A stretch of DNA of 6,261 nt from an uncultured Sphingobium sp. (lineage in GTDB: Bacteria > Pseudomonadota > Alphaproteobacteria > Sphingomonadales > Sphingomonadaceae): contig CAJYHD010000323.1 in NCBI GenBank assembly GCA_913773715.1, positions 1-6,261 of the forward strand, given 5' to 3'. Shown here one piece after another: positions 1 through 5,424 of the stretch (the stretch's first letter is position 1; the number at the start of each line of letters is the position of its first letter). Below the pieces are notes generated by a model. The model saw nothing but the letters and a program-made list of their open reading frames with translations. It was not told the origin of the DNA and ran no database searches. Both the position numbers and the translations under genes were made by a program.

Positions 1-2947
1 TGATCCGCTGCGCCGATGCCGTGCTGTCATACGTCACCAGCGGATCGTTCAGACCCGTCGGCACATAGAATAGATAGCGAAGCGCGCTGCCCGCCGTTCC
101 GAACACGCCGGAGCGACCACCGGAAAGGTCTTGCATCGTGTAGCTGTAACGCGCGCCCGCTCGCGTCGTACCGAACAAGTCGATGCGCGTCTTGTAATCG
201 CCGAAGAACGCCTTCTCGAACGATGCGTTGTATCGGAACACCCAACGAACCTCATCGTTGGAGTGGCCGCGACCGCCGAAGTTGGCGTCATAATTGGCGC
301 CGTTGCCATAGATCGAGCCCGCCTGGGATGACGTCAGCGCACCTGCATCCCGCACATCCTGATAGGTGTAGGCACCGCCTAGCGTCAGGCCCCAATCCCA
401 GCTCTTTTCAGCGCGCAGCACGCCAATCCACCCACGGCCATATTTGGTGTTGGTGAGCAGCAAGTCCTGTCCGGTATCGTTGGCATTGCCGATCGCGCTG
501 GTGTAGCGCTGGCGGCCATCCGGGGTGAACGCACCAGGAATGGCAACCGATCGCAGATCGACGACAATGACCTGTTCGCGAACCTTCGAATAGAGTATGT
601 CCGCGCCGAAGCGCCAACCGTCACCCAGCGCTCCAAGATCCGCGTTGTAATCGACCGACAAGGTGCCGCGATACTGGTTCGGCGCCTTGAAGTTCGGATC
701 GATCGCATTGAGCGATGTCGTCGCATTGGGGTTCGACGTCAGATTGGCAGCCGCTGTTTGAACGGCGGTATTCGCTGCACCGGGGATAGTGTTGAACGAT
801 GGGTTGTTCAAAATGGACGCAGCCGAAGCCGCGTTGCCGCCCGCTGCCGATCCGTTCAACTGATAGACGCCGCCATCCGTCTGACGGGCCGTGATCGACG
901 TGTTGATAACGCCCGTGTTGGAGAAGGCGTTACCAATATAGACGTCCGGCGACCCGCCGCCGAAGATACCGCCGCCGCCACGGATGGTCAGGCGCGGCGT
1001 TGGTCGGTAGGTGAAACCGAAGCGTGGCTGGACCAGACCGATGCCGCCGATATTGCTGGCATTGGTGAAGCCATAACGGCGCGAGAAATTCGGGTTCACC
1101 GCAGGCTTGCTATCCATTCCGAACAGGTCGTAGCGGAGGCCCATATTGACCGTCAGTTGACTGTTTACGCGCCAGTCATCCTGCAAGCCGAACGTATATG
1201 CATCGTACGAAAATGACGCGGCTGCATCGTTCGGATCCAGCGACGCGGCATTATTGTAGCTGAAGCTCTGCGCCGTGCCGTTACGGAAATCCTGAATGCT
1301 GTCGAAGTAATAAGTACCTGCCGACGGATTGACGAACAGATTGAACGTTTTGGTATGGTTCCATTCCGCCAGCATGCGGAAATTATGATCGCCCGCCTTC
1401 AACTTTGCCGAAACCGATCCACCCCATGTCCGAATCTTCAAAATGTTAGATTGGCTCGGACCGCCGGCGCCCAGCACGAACTGCGGCGTCCCGGTCGGAC
1501 ATACCAAGCTGGTGTTGGTGCTCGTTGAACCATTGGCCGAGCGATCCGACGTCGGCGCCGCACAGATCGACATTTGCGCAGAGCGCTCTAGCAGCGGGAA
1601 CTGTCCGCTGTCATACGTCTTGTAGAGCGCGCGCGCTTCGGTCGAGAAACGATCCGTCCAGTCCGCGTTCCAGTTGACGATGCCCGCCTTCATCTTGTTG
1701 GGCTTCCGGTAGGCATTGGATTGCAGGCCGAGATCGCGGGTCCCGGTTGTCGTGCTGACGTTCAGCTCATCCTTTGTATAAAGTCCGGTCAGCGAAACAC
1801 GCTGCGTTTCCGACAGATTGGCGTCGATCTTGCCAACCAGGCGGTCGTCGCGGTCGCCGTCTGAACGCAAAATGCCTCCAGCATCATAGCCATATTTATC
1901 TTGCGCGATCTGAGTGATCGTTTGCAAATCGGCGTCGCGTGCACCGATGACCGGCGTGCCCGCATTAGCTTCCTGCGTACCGAAAGGCACTGGGCGTGCA
2001 GCCCGCACCCGCTCCGCTGCGATCATGAAGAACAGCTTGTCCTGGATAATCGGGCCGGAAATTTCGGCGCCGAAGTCCTTGCTGGTAAAATTAGGCTGAA
2101 CGATCCGGCCAGTTTGATTAAGGATATACGGCTTGGTCTTCTTGCCGGTCAGTTCGTCCGAGCTGAAAGTATAGAAGGCCGTGCCATGAAATTCGTTCGT
2201 TCCCGACTTCAAAATGGCGTTGGACACGCCGCCCTGGAAGAAGCCTTCGCGAATATCATAGGGGGCAACCTTGGTTTCGAACTGAGCGATCGAATCCAGC
2301 GGAACGGGACCGCGGCGCGAAGGCAAGGCATCGGGATTGAGACCGAAGCTGTCGGTGATCGGCACGCCATCGACCGTGAAGCGGTTGAAGCGCGGGTTCT
2401 GACCAGCGAACGAAACCTGTCGGCCGGTCGTCTGGCTGGTGTCGAGGGTCGCGAAGGGATCGCGCGCCGCGATGTCGCGAATGTCGCGATTGACGGAAGC
2501 GATCTTGCTGATGTCTTCAGCCGTCAGAACGTTGGTCGGGCCAGCGGAAATGTTGCCCGCGCCGCGAACGCGAGATGCAGTCACGACGATCGCATCCCCT
2601 TCCCGCGTCAGTTCGATCGGCAGGGCAAAGGTCTGACCCACCGCAGTCTGGATATCCGTCACCGTGGATGTGGTATAGCCCGACGCAGTGACTTCGACAG
2701 TGTAAGGACCACCGACGCGGAGGCTGGCTGCGGTAAAGCCGCCCGACGAGTCCGTTACGGCATTCGAAACAGTGCCGGTCGGAACATGGGTGACCTTGAC
2801 CTGGGCCCCGGCAACCCCTGCACCATTAGCCGTTACCGTACCACGAATGGTGGAGGTCGTTTCCTGCGCATGAGCCGGTGCCACCATTGTACCCAGCACA
2901 CTGACGGTCGCCGCAGTTGCGGCGAGCAAAATCTTGAGATCCCTCAT
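1..2947 (-). CDS. Oar-like TonB-dependent outer-membrane receptor (C-terminus outside window)
   Basis: This outer-membrane transporter would take up an unidentified substrate using energy passed from TonB-ExbBD. The frame is open for 982 codons with no stop and leaves the window at the left edge; family members run to roughly 1000-1100 residues, so a short C-terminal piece is missing. Visible in order: a signal peptide (residues 1-27, charged start, hydrophobic core, cleavage after AHA before Q28); a carboxypeptidase-regulatory-like beta domain (about 33-113, IRGTVT... DSSGGF... YTVEVTASGY); a TonB-box-like AIVVTAS (119-125); a plug domain (about 134-253, with FNRFTVDGVPITDSFGL and a conserved GG(V)SN-LKSGTNEFHG region); then beta-barrel sequence rich in alternating aromatic strands. 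Motifs such as DPNFKAPNQYR and LGALGDGWRFGADILYS are typical of sphingomonad Oar-like receptors. The start ATG at 2947 is preceded by AAGGGGA with good spacing. Cys462 and Cys483 flank a Ser/Thr/Asn-rich stretch that looks like a surface loop. The family is clear; the substrate cannot be told. Confidence 0.95.
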   Translation of the reverse strand, partial: MRDLKILLAATAATVSVLGTMVAPAHAQETTSTIRGTVTANGAGVAGAQVKVTHVPTGTVSNAVTDSSGGFTAASLRVGGPYTVEVTASGYTTSTVTDIQTAVGQTFALPIELTREGDAIVVTASRVRGAGNISAGPTNVLTAEDISKIASVNRDIRDIAARDPFATLDTSQTTGRQVSFAGQNPRFNRFTVDGVPITDSFGLNPDALPSRRGPVPLDSIAQFETKVAPYDIREGFFQGGVSNAILKSGTNEFHGTAFYTFSSDELTGKKTKPYILNQTGRIVQPNFTSKDFGAEISGPIIQDKLFFMIAAERVRAARPVPFGTQEANAGTPVIGARDADLQTITQIAQDKYGYDAGGILRSDGDRDDRLVGKIDANLSETQRVSLTGLYTKDELNVSTTTGTRDLGLQSNAYRKPNKMKAGIVNWNADWTDRFSTEARALYKTYDSGQFPLLERSAQMSICAAPTSDRSANGSTSTNTSLVCPTGTPQFVLGAGGPSQSNILKIRTWGGSVSAKLKAGDHNFRMLAEWNHTKTFNLFVNPSAGTYYFDSIQDFRNGTAQSFSYNNAASLDPNDAAASFSYDAYTFGLQDDWRVNSQLTVNMGLRYDLFGMDSKPAVNPNFSRRYGFTNASNIGGIGLVQPRFGFTYRPTPRLTIRGGGGIFGGGSPDVYIGNAFSNTGVINTSITARQTDGGVYQLNGSAAGGNAASAASILNNPSFNTIPGAANTAVQTAAANLTSNPNATTSLNAIDPNFKAPNQYRGTLSVDYNADLGALGDGWRFGADILYSKVREQVIVVDLRSVAIPGAFTPDGRQRYTSAIGNANDTGQDLLLTNTKYGRGWIGVLRAEKSWDWGLTLGGAYTYQDVRDAGALTSSQAGSIYGNGANYDANFGGRGHSNDEVRWVFRYNASFEKAFFGDYKTRIDLFGTTRAGARYSYTMQDLSGGRSGVFGTAGSALRYLFYVPTGLNDPLVTYDSTASAQRI

Positions 2948-2949
2948 TT

Positions 2950-2958
2950 CATTCCCCT
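2950..2958 (-). promoter_or_regulatory. Ribosome binding site of the TonB-dependent receptor
   Basis: AAGGGGA lies about five bases before the ATG at 2947 on the minus strand. It fixes the start, because translation from there yields a textbook signal peptide. A second ATG overlaps it (2952-2950) but opens only a two-codon frame, ATG AAA TGA, in another phase, and sits too close to the Shine-Dalgarno run to be favoured. Confidence 0.7.
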
Positions 2959-3002
2959 TGCGAGATGCAGCGCTCCGCCGCTCTCCGACACTCTGTTCGA
3001 GT

Positions 3003-3022
3003 GCGCCACCGCCTAGTGGCGC
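3003..3022 (-). repeat. Hairpin in the receptor's 5' leader
   Basis: GCGCCAC (3003-3009) and GTGGCGC (3016-3022) are perfect inverted repeats with a 6-base spacer, giving a seven-pair, nearly all G-C stem. It lies about 55 bases upstream of the receptor's start codon and, if the promoter at 3148 is used, inside the transcript. No T-run follows it on the minus strand, so it is not an ordinary intrinsic terminator. It could stabilise the mRNA or take part in leader control; that is inference. Confidence 0.55.
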
Positions 3023-3095
3023 GTGACGACGCCACTGTGATGCTTTGATTGCATTTATGTGACAATAGGGAGGGTATCCATCGCATTGCCGTTCG

Positions 3096-3136
3096 ACTGA
3101 ACAGCAGCGTTGACGGGTCACGTGACCCCGTTCAGT
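3096..3136. promoter_or_regulatory. Candidate operator: 14-bp palindrome inside a wider inverted repeat
   Basis: GGGTCACGTGACCC (3115-3128) is a perfect palindrome of seven bases per half with no spacer. It lies between perfect seven-base arms ACTGAAC (3096-3102) and GTTCAGT (3130-3136). The palindrome abuts the right arm, one base away, but is 12 bases from the left. It begins about 20 bp downstream of the TATAAT box, where a bound repressor could block transcription; in RNA the outer arms could also pair. No known operator consensus was recognised (it is not Fur-like), so the regulator is unknown. Confidence 0.5.
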
Positions 3137-3147
3137 TAAGTGACTGT

Positions 3148-3182
3148 ATTATATATCTTAATATATCTGGATAACTGCGCAA
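3148..3182 (-). promoter_or_regulatory. Promoter of the TonB-dependent receptor
   Basis: A perfect TATAAT -10 box lies at 3148-3153 on the minus strand, in a strikingly A+T-rich patch. The -35 box is not clear: at 17-18 bp spacing only AGTTAT or CAGTTA is found, and the better TTGCGC (3177-3182) is too far away at 23 bp. An 8-base direct repeat AGATATAT (3151-3158 and 3161-3168) has a period of 10 bp, about one helical turn. Transcription would begin near 3141 and give a leader of about 190 nt. A weak -35 beside a perfect -10 would suit activator dependence, but that is inference. Confidence 0.55.
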
Positions 3183-3193
3183 TCTCACGCTGG

Positions 3194-3205
3194 TGCAATT
3201 TTGCA
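3194..3205. repeat. Short inverted repeat upstream of the receptor promoter
   Basis: TGCAA (3194-3198) and TTGCA (3201-3205) form a five-base inverted repeat with a TT spacer. It is centred about 60 bp upstream of the predicted transcription start, where an activator would bind, and the half-site recurs nearby as TTGCG. It is short enough to be chance. Confidence 0.25.
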
Positions 3206-3242
3206 ACGCAACATGAATTTTTGCGGCGTGCTGGAACCAAAG

Positions 3243-3271
3243 AAAAAGGCCGGCGGGATCCGCCAGCCTTT
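3243..3271 (-). terminator. Intrinsic terminator of clpX
   Basis: On the minus strand, AAAGGC and GGCGG (3271-3266 and 3264-3260) pair with CCGCC and GCCTTT (3256-3252 and 3250-3245). One mismatch interrupts the stem, the loop is three bases, and a T-run TTTTTCTTT follows. It begins about 20 nt after the clpX stop. This is a textbook Rho-independent terminator and separates the clp genes from the receptor gene transcriptionally. Confidence 0.9.
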
Positions 3272-3292
3272 AGTCATCATAAGTTGGGAAAA

Positions 3293-4561
3293 TCAGGCGG
3301 CGTCTTCTGCGCGCTTGTCCTTCTCGCTGAACACGCGAATCGGCTCCTTTGTCCCGGCCACGACATCCTTATCGACCACGACTTCACCCACGCCCTGCAT
3401 CGAGGGCAGGTCGAACATCGTGTCGAGCAGAATCGATTCCAGAATCGAGCGCAACCCGCGCGCGCCCGTCTTCCGCTCGATAGCCTTCTTGGCGATGGCC
3501 GTCAGCGCATCATCGGTGAAGCTCAACTCGACATTCTCCATGTCGAACAGCTTCTGATACTGCTTCACCAGAGCATTCTTCGGCTCGACCAGAATCTTGA
3601 CGAGCGCAGTCACGTCCAGATCTTCGAGCGTCGCGATCACCGGCAGGCGGCCGACGAACTCGGGGATCAGCCCGAATTTCAGCAAATCTTCCGGCTCGCT
3701 CTGACGCAGCAGTTCGCCGGTCTTGCGCTCTTCCGGTGCCGCGACATGCGCCCCGAAGCCGATCGACTTGGCTTCCAGACGGTCGCCGATGATCTTTTCC
3801 AAACCTGCGAACGCGCCGCCGCAAATGAACAGGATATTGGTCGTGTCGACCTGAAGGAATTCCTGCTGCGGATGCTTGCGACCACCCTGCGGCGGAACGC
3901 TGGCGGTCGTGCCTTCCATCAGCTTGAGCAGCGCCTGCTGCACGCCTTCGCCCGACACGTCGCGCGTGATCGAGGGGTTTTCCGCCTTGCGGCTGATCTT
4001 GTCGATTTCGTCGATATAGACGATGCCGCGCTGCGCCTTTTCGACATTGTAGTCCGACGCCTGGAGCAGCTTGAGGATGATGTTCTCCACATCCTCGCCA
4101 ACATAGCCCGCTTCGGTCAGCGTCGTCGCATCCGCCATCGTGAACGGCACGTCGAACGTCTTCGCCAGCGTCTGCGCGAGCAGCGTCTTGCCGCACCCGG
4201 TAGGACCGACGAGCAGGATGTTCGACTTCGCCAGCTCGACCTCGCCCGGCTTGGTGCCGTGGTTCAGGCGCTTGTAATGGTTATGCACCGCGACCGACAG
4301 CACGCGCTTCGCCCGCATCTGCCCGATCACATAGTCGTCGAGCACATCGCAGATTTCCTGCGGGGTCGGCACGCCGCCATCCTTCTTGCCGACGAGACCG
4401 CCCTTGGTCTCCTCGCGGATGATGTCGTTGCACAGTTCCACGCACTCGTCGCAGATGAACACGGTCGGCCCTGCGATCAGCTTGCGCACCTCATGCTGCG
4501 ACTTCCCGCAGAAGGAGCAGTACAGTGTGCTTTTTGAATCGGAGCCGGTCAGCTTTGTCAT
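3293..4561 (-). CDS. clpX: ATP-dependent Clp protease ATP-binding subunit ClpX
   Basis: ClpX is a cytoplasmic AAA+ hexamer that recognises, unfolds and threads tagged proteins into the ClpP chamber. In alphaproteobacteria it is known for cell-cycle and stress proteolysis. The protein has 422 residues, the normal length. The N-terminal zinc-binding domain has all four cysteines (C15, C18, C37, C40). The AAA+ module follows: Walker A GPTGCGKT (119-126), pore-1 loop GYVG (152-155), Walker B with D184-E185, the RKH pore loop (228-230), the ClpP-docking loop IGF (267-269), arginine finger R305 and sensor-2 R368 in GARGLR. Nothing is missing. The gene lies 142 nt after clpP and ends at a strong terminator. 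The start at 4561 has a modest AGAGAG site and gives the expected N-terminus. A candidate own promoter and a long inverted repeat lie immediately upstream. Confidence 0.98.
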   Translation of the reverse strand: MTKLTGSDSKSTLYCSFCGKSQHEVRKLIAGPTVFICDECVELCNDIIREETKGGLVGKKDGGVPTPQEICDVLDDYVIGQMRAKRVLSVAVHNHYKRLNHGTKPGEVELAKSNILLVGPTGCGKTLLAQTLAKTFDVPFTMADATTLTEAGYVGEDVENIILKLLQASDYNVEKAQRGIVYIDEIDKISRKAENPSITRDVSGEGVQQALLKLMEGTTASVPPQGGRKHPQQEFLQVDTTNILFICGGAFAGLEKIIGDRLEAKSIGFGAHVAAPEERKTGELLRQSEPEDLLKFGLIPEFVGRLPVIATLEDLDVTALVKILVEPKNALVKQYQKLFDMENVELSFTDDALTAIAKKAIERKTGARGLRSILESILLDTMFDLPSMQGVGEVVVDKDVVAGTKEPIRVFSEKDKRAEDAA

Positions 4562-4575
4562 TCGTCAATCTCTCT

Positions 4576-4623
4576 AAATCCCCGCCGCTGTGGGTCGGGT
4601 GAGCCGCCATTGCGCGGGGATTT
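4576..4623 (-). repeat. 10-bp perfect inverted repeat just before the clpX ribosome binding site
   Basis: AAATCCCCGC (4576-4585) and GCGGGGATTT (4614-4623) are exact reverse complements with a 28-base spacer. In the clpX transcript the stem would end next to the AGAGAG ribosome binding site, 14 bases before the ATG. No T-run follows on the minus strand, so it is not a standard terminator. Possible roles are 5' stabilisation, control of clpX translation or a processing site between clpP and clpX; none can be chosen from sequence alone. Confidence 0.65.
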
Positions 4624-4638
4624 TCTGTTGCAACGGTC

Positions 4639-4668
4639 ATCCTAGACCGCGGCGCGCCCGTTTCACAA
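4639..4668 (-). promoter_or_regulatory. clpX: Candidate clpX promoter in the clpP-clpX spacer
   Basis: TTGTGA (4663-4668) and TAGGAT (4639-4644) on the minus strand are spaced by 18 bp and resemble housekeeping -35 and -10 boxes. Transcription would start near 4632 and give a leader of about 70 nt that is mostly the inverted repeat at 4576-4623. The -35 box overlaps the palindrome TTTCAC-N5-GTGAAA (4661-4677). A separate clpX promoter fits the large spacer after clpP, but the match is only moderate. Confidence 0.4.
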
Positions 4669-4692
4669 GGGGTGAAAGTGTCACGCCGCGGT
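4646..4692. repeat. Nested inverted repeats just after clpP
   Basis: The outer arms ACCGCGGCG (4646-4654) and CGCCGCGGT (4684-4692) are exact nine-base reverse complements. Inside them, TTTCAC (4661-4666) and GTGAAA (4672-4677) form a second perfect inverted repeat with a five-base spacer. The structure begins 12 bases after the clpP stop codon on the minus strand. It could fold in the mRNA as a stem with an inner hairpin that protects the clpP 3' end or slows polymerase. The inner palindrome could instead be an operator over the candidate clpX -35 box. The run after it (CTAGGATG) is not T-rich, so a simple intrinsic terminator is unlikely. Confidence 0.6.
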
Positions 4693-4703
4693 AAAGAACG
4701 CCT

Positions 4704-5336
4704 TTATGCGTCCGTCGTTTCCGTCACCGGACGGCGATCGAACACCTCGTCCACCAGGCCGAAAGCCTTGGCTTCGTCGGCCTCAAGGAAGGTGTCGCGG
4801 TCCATCGCCCGCTCGACTTCCTCCAGGCTCTTGCCGGTATATTTGACATAGAGGTCGTTCAACCGGCGACGAATGCGCAGGATTTCCTTAGCCTGGATTT
4901 CGATGTCCGATGCCATGCCCTGCGCGCCGCCCGAAGGCTGGTGGACCATGATGCGGGCGTTGGACAAGGCGATGCGCTTGCCCGGTTCGCCCGCCGCCAG
5001 CAGGAAGCTGCCCATGGACGCGGCCTGGCCGATGCAAACGGTGCCGACCTGGGGACGGATATATTTCATCGTGTCGTGGATCGCCATGCCCGCCGTCACA
5101 ACGCCGCCCGGCGAGTTGATGTACATCCAGATGTCCTTCTTCGGATTTTCCGACTCGAGGAACAGCAGCTGGGCAACGATCAGCGACGCCATATGATCTT
5201 CCACCTGCCCGGTGACGAAGATGATCCGCTCACGCAGCAGACGCGAATAAATGTCGAAGCTGCGCTCGCCGCGATTGGACTGTTCGATGACGATGGGGAC
5301 CAGCGCGGCCATGGGATCGGTCATGATATCGGTCAT
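4704..5336 (-). CDS. clpP: ATP-dependent Clp protease proteolytic subunit ClpP
   Basis: ClpP is the cytoplasmic serine peptidase that forms the 14-subunit degradation chamber used by ClpX and, in many bacteria, ClpA. The protein has 210 residues, the usual length. The catalytic triad is complete: Ser107 in GQAASMGS, His132 in MVHQPSGG and Asp181 in MDRDTF, each ten residues beyond the mature E. coli positions 97, 122 and 171, as expected for a precursor with a short N-terminal propeptide. The glycine-rich INSPGG loop (73-78) is present. The start at 5336 follows GAAAGAG; the first codons contain an in-frame repeat (MTD-I, MTD-P), so ATGs at 5324 and 5312 are alternatives but lack a visible ribosome binding site. 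An RpoH-like promoter lies directly upstream and clpX directly downstream. Confidence 0.98.
   Translation of the reverse strand: MTDIMTDPMAALVPIVIEQSNRGERSFDIYSRLLRERIIFVTGQVEDHMASLIVAQLLFLESENPKKDIWMYINSPGGVVTAGMAIHDTMKYIRPQVGTVCIGQAASMGSFLLAAGEPGKRIALSNARIMVHQPSGGAQGMASDIEIQAKEILRIRRRLNDLYVKYTGKSLEEVERAMDRDTFLEADEAKAFGLVDEVFDRRPVTETTDA
5316..5336 (-). repeat. In-frame 9-base direct repeat at the clpP start
   Basis: ATGACCGAT occurs twice, at 5336-5328 and 5324-5316, with a 12-base period, so the protein begins M-T-D-I then M-T-D-P. The copies offer two in-frame start codons four residues apart, both within the region expected to be removed from mature ClpP. The first copy has the better ribosome-binding context. 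Confidence 0.6.
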
Positions 5337-5371
5337 TGTGCTCTTTCAGTCAGGTGCTTTTGCCCGCCCTT

Positions 5372-5400
5372 ACATCGGCACAAAAGGCACGGCGTTCAAG
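5372..5400 (-). promoter_or_regulatory. clpP: Candidate heat-shock (RpoH) promoter of clpP
   Basis: On the minus strand, CTTGAA (5395-5400), preceded by a C-run, matches the sigma-32 -35 consensus (CCCTTGAA). CCGATGT (5372-5378), 16 bp away, is close to the CCYATNT-type -10 element. Transcription would start near 5365, leaving a leader of about 30 nt before clpP. clp genes belong to the RpoH regulon in many proteobacteria, which supports the reading. The -10 element lies between arms of an imperfect inverted repeat, GTGCTTTTG (5354-5362) and CAAAAGGCAC (5381-5390). Confidence 0.6.
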
Positions 5401-5424
5401 GGGGAAGCGTGAAGCCTCTTTCGG

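Larger units (their letters stand above)
2948..3292. other. 345-nt non-coding region between clpX and the receptor gene
   Basis: No convincing gene is present on either strand. Read on the minus strand it holds, in order: the clpX terminator (3243-3271), an inverted repeat TGCAA-TT-TTGCA (3194-3205), an A+T-rich promoter with a perfect TATAAT (3148-3153), a palindrome nested in a wider inverted repeat (3096-3136), a 7-bp hairpin (3003-3022) and the receptor's ribosome binding site. The A+T-rich core stands out against G+C-rich surroundings. The region looks like the full control region of the receptor gene. Confidence 0.75.

Noticed and set aside
2469..2486. Tandem 9-base repeat in the receptor plug region
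   Set aside because: It encodes RDI-RDI in a conserved plug segment and is explained by the protein sequence and repeated codon use.
2944..2952. ATG AAA TGA mini-frame overlapping the receptor start codon
   Set aside because: The ATG lies only about one base from the GGGG run, too near for initiation, and the frame has two codons. Most likely chance.
1901..3016. 371-codon plus-strand open frame opposite the receptor gene
   Set aside because: The minus-strand frame encodes a clear signal peptide, carboxypeptidase-like domain and plug. The plus-strand product resembles nothing known and its frame follows from third-position G+C bias.
3096..3136. Fur box in the receptor control region
   Set aside because: No GATAATGATAATCATTATC-like A+T-rich 19-mer is found, and the palindrome here is G+C-rich, so iron control is not supported.
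3140..4537. 465-codon plus-strand open frame opposite clpX
   Set aside because: It is antisense to a complete, highly conserved clpX and begins at a GTG inside the non-coding region. The product is rich in Arg, His, Leu and Asp, as expected of a G+C-rich antisense shadow, and shows no recognisable domain.
5337..5424. Possible CIRCE (HrcA) operator upstream of clpP
   Set aside because: No TTAGCACTC-N9-GAGTGCTAA or near match is present; the visible signals fit RpoH instead.
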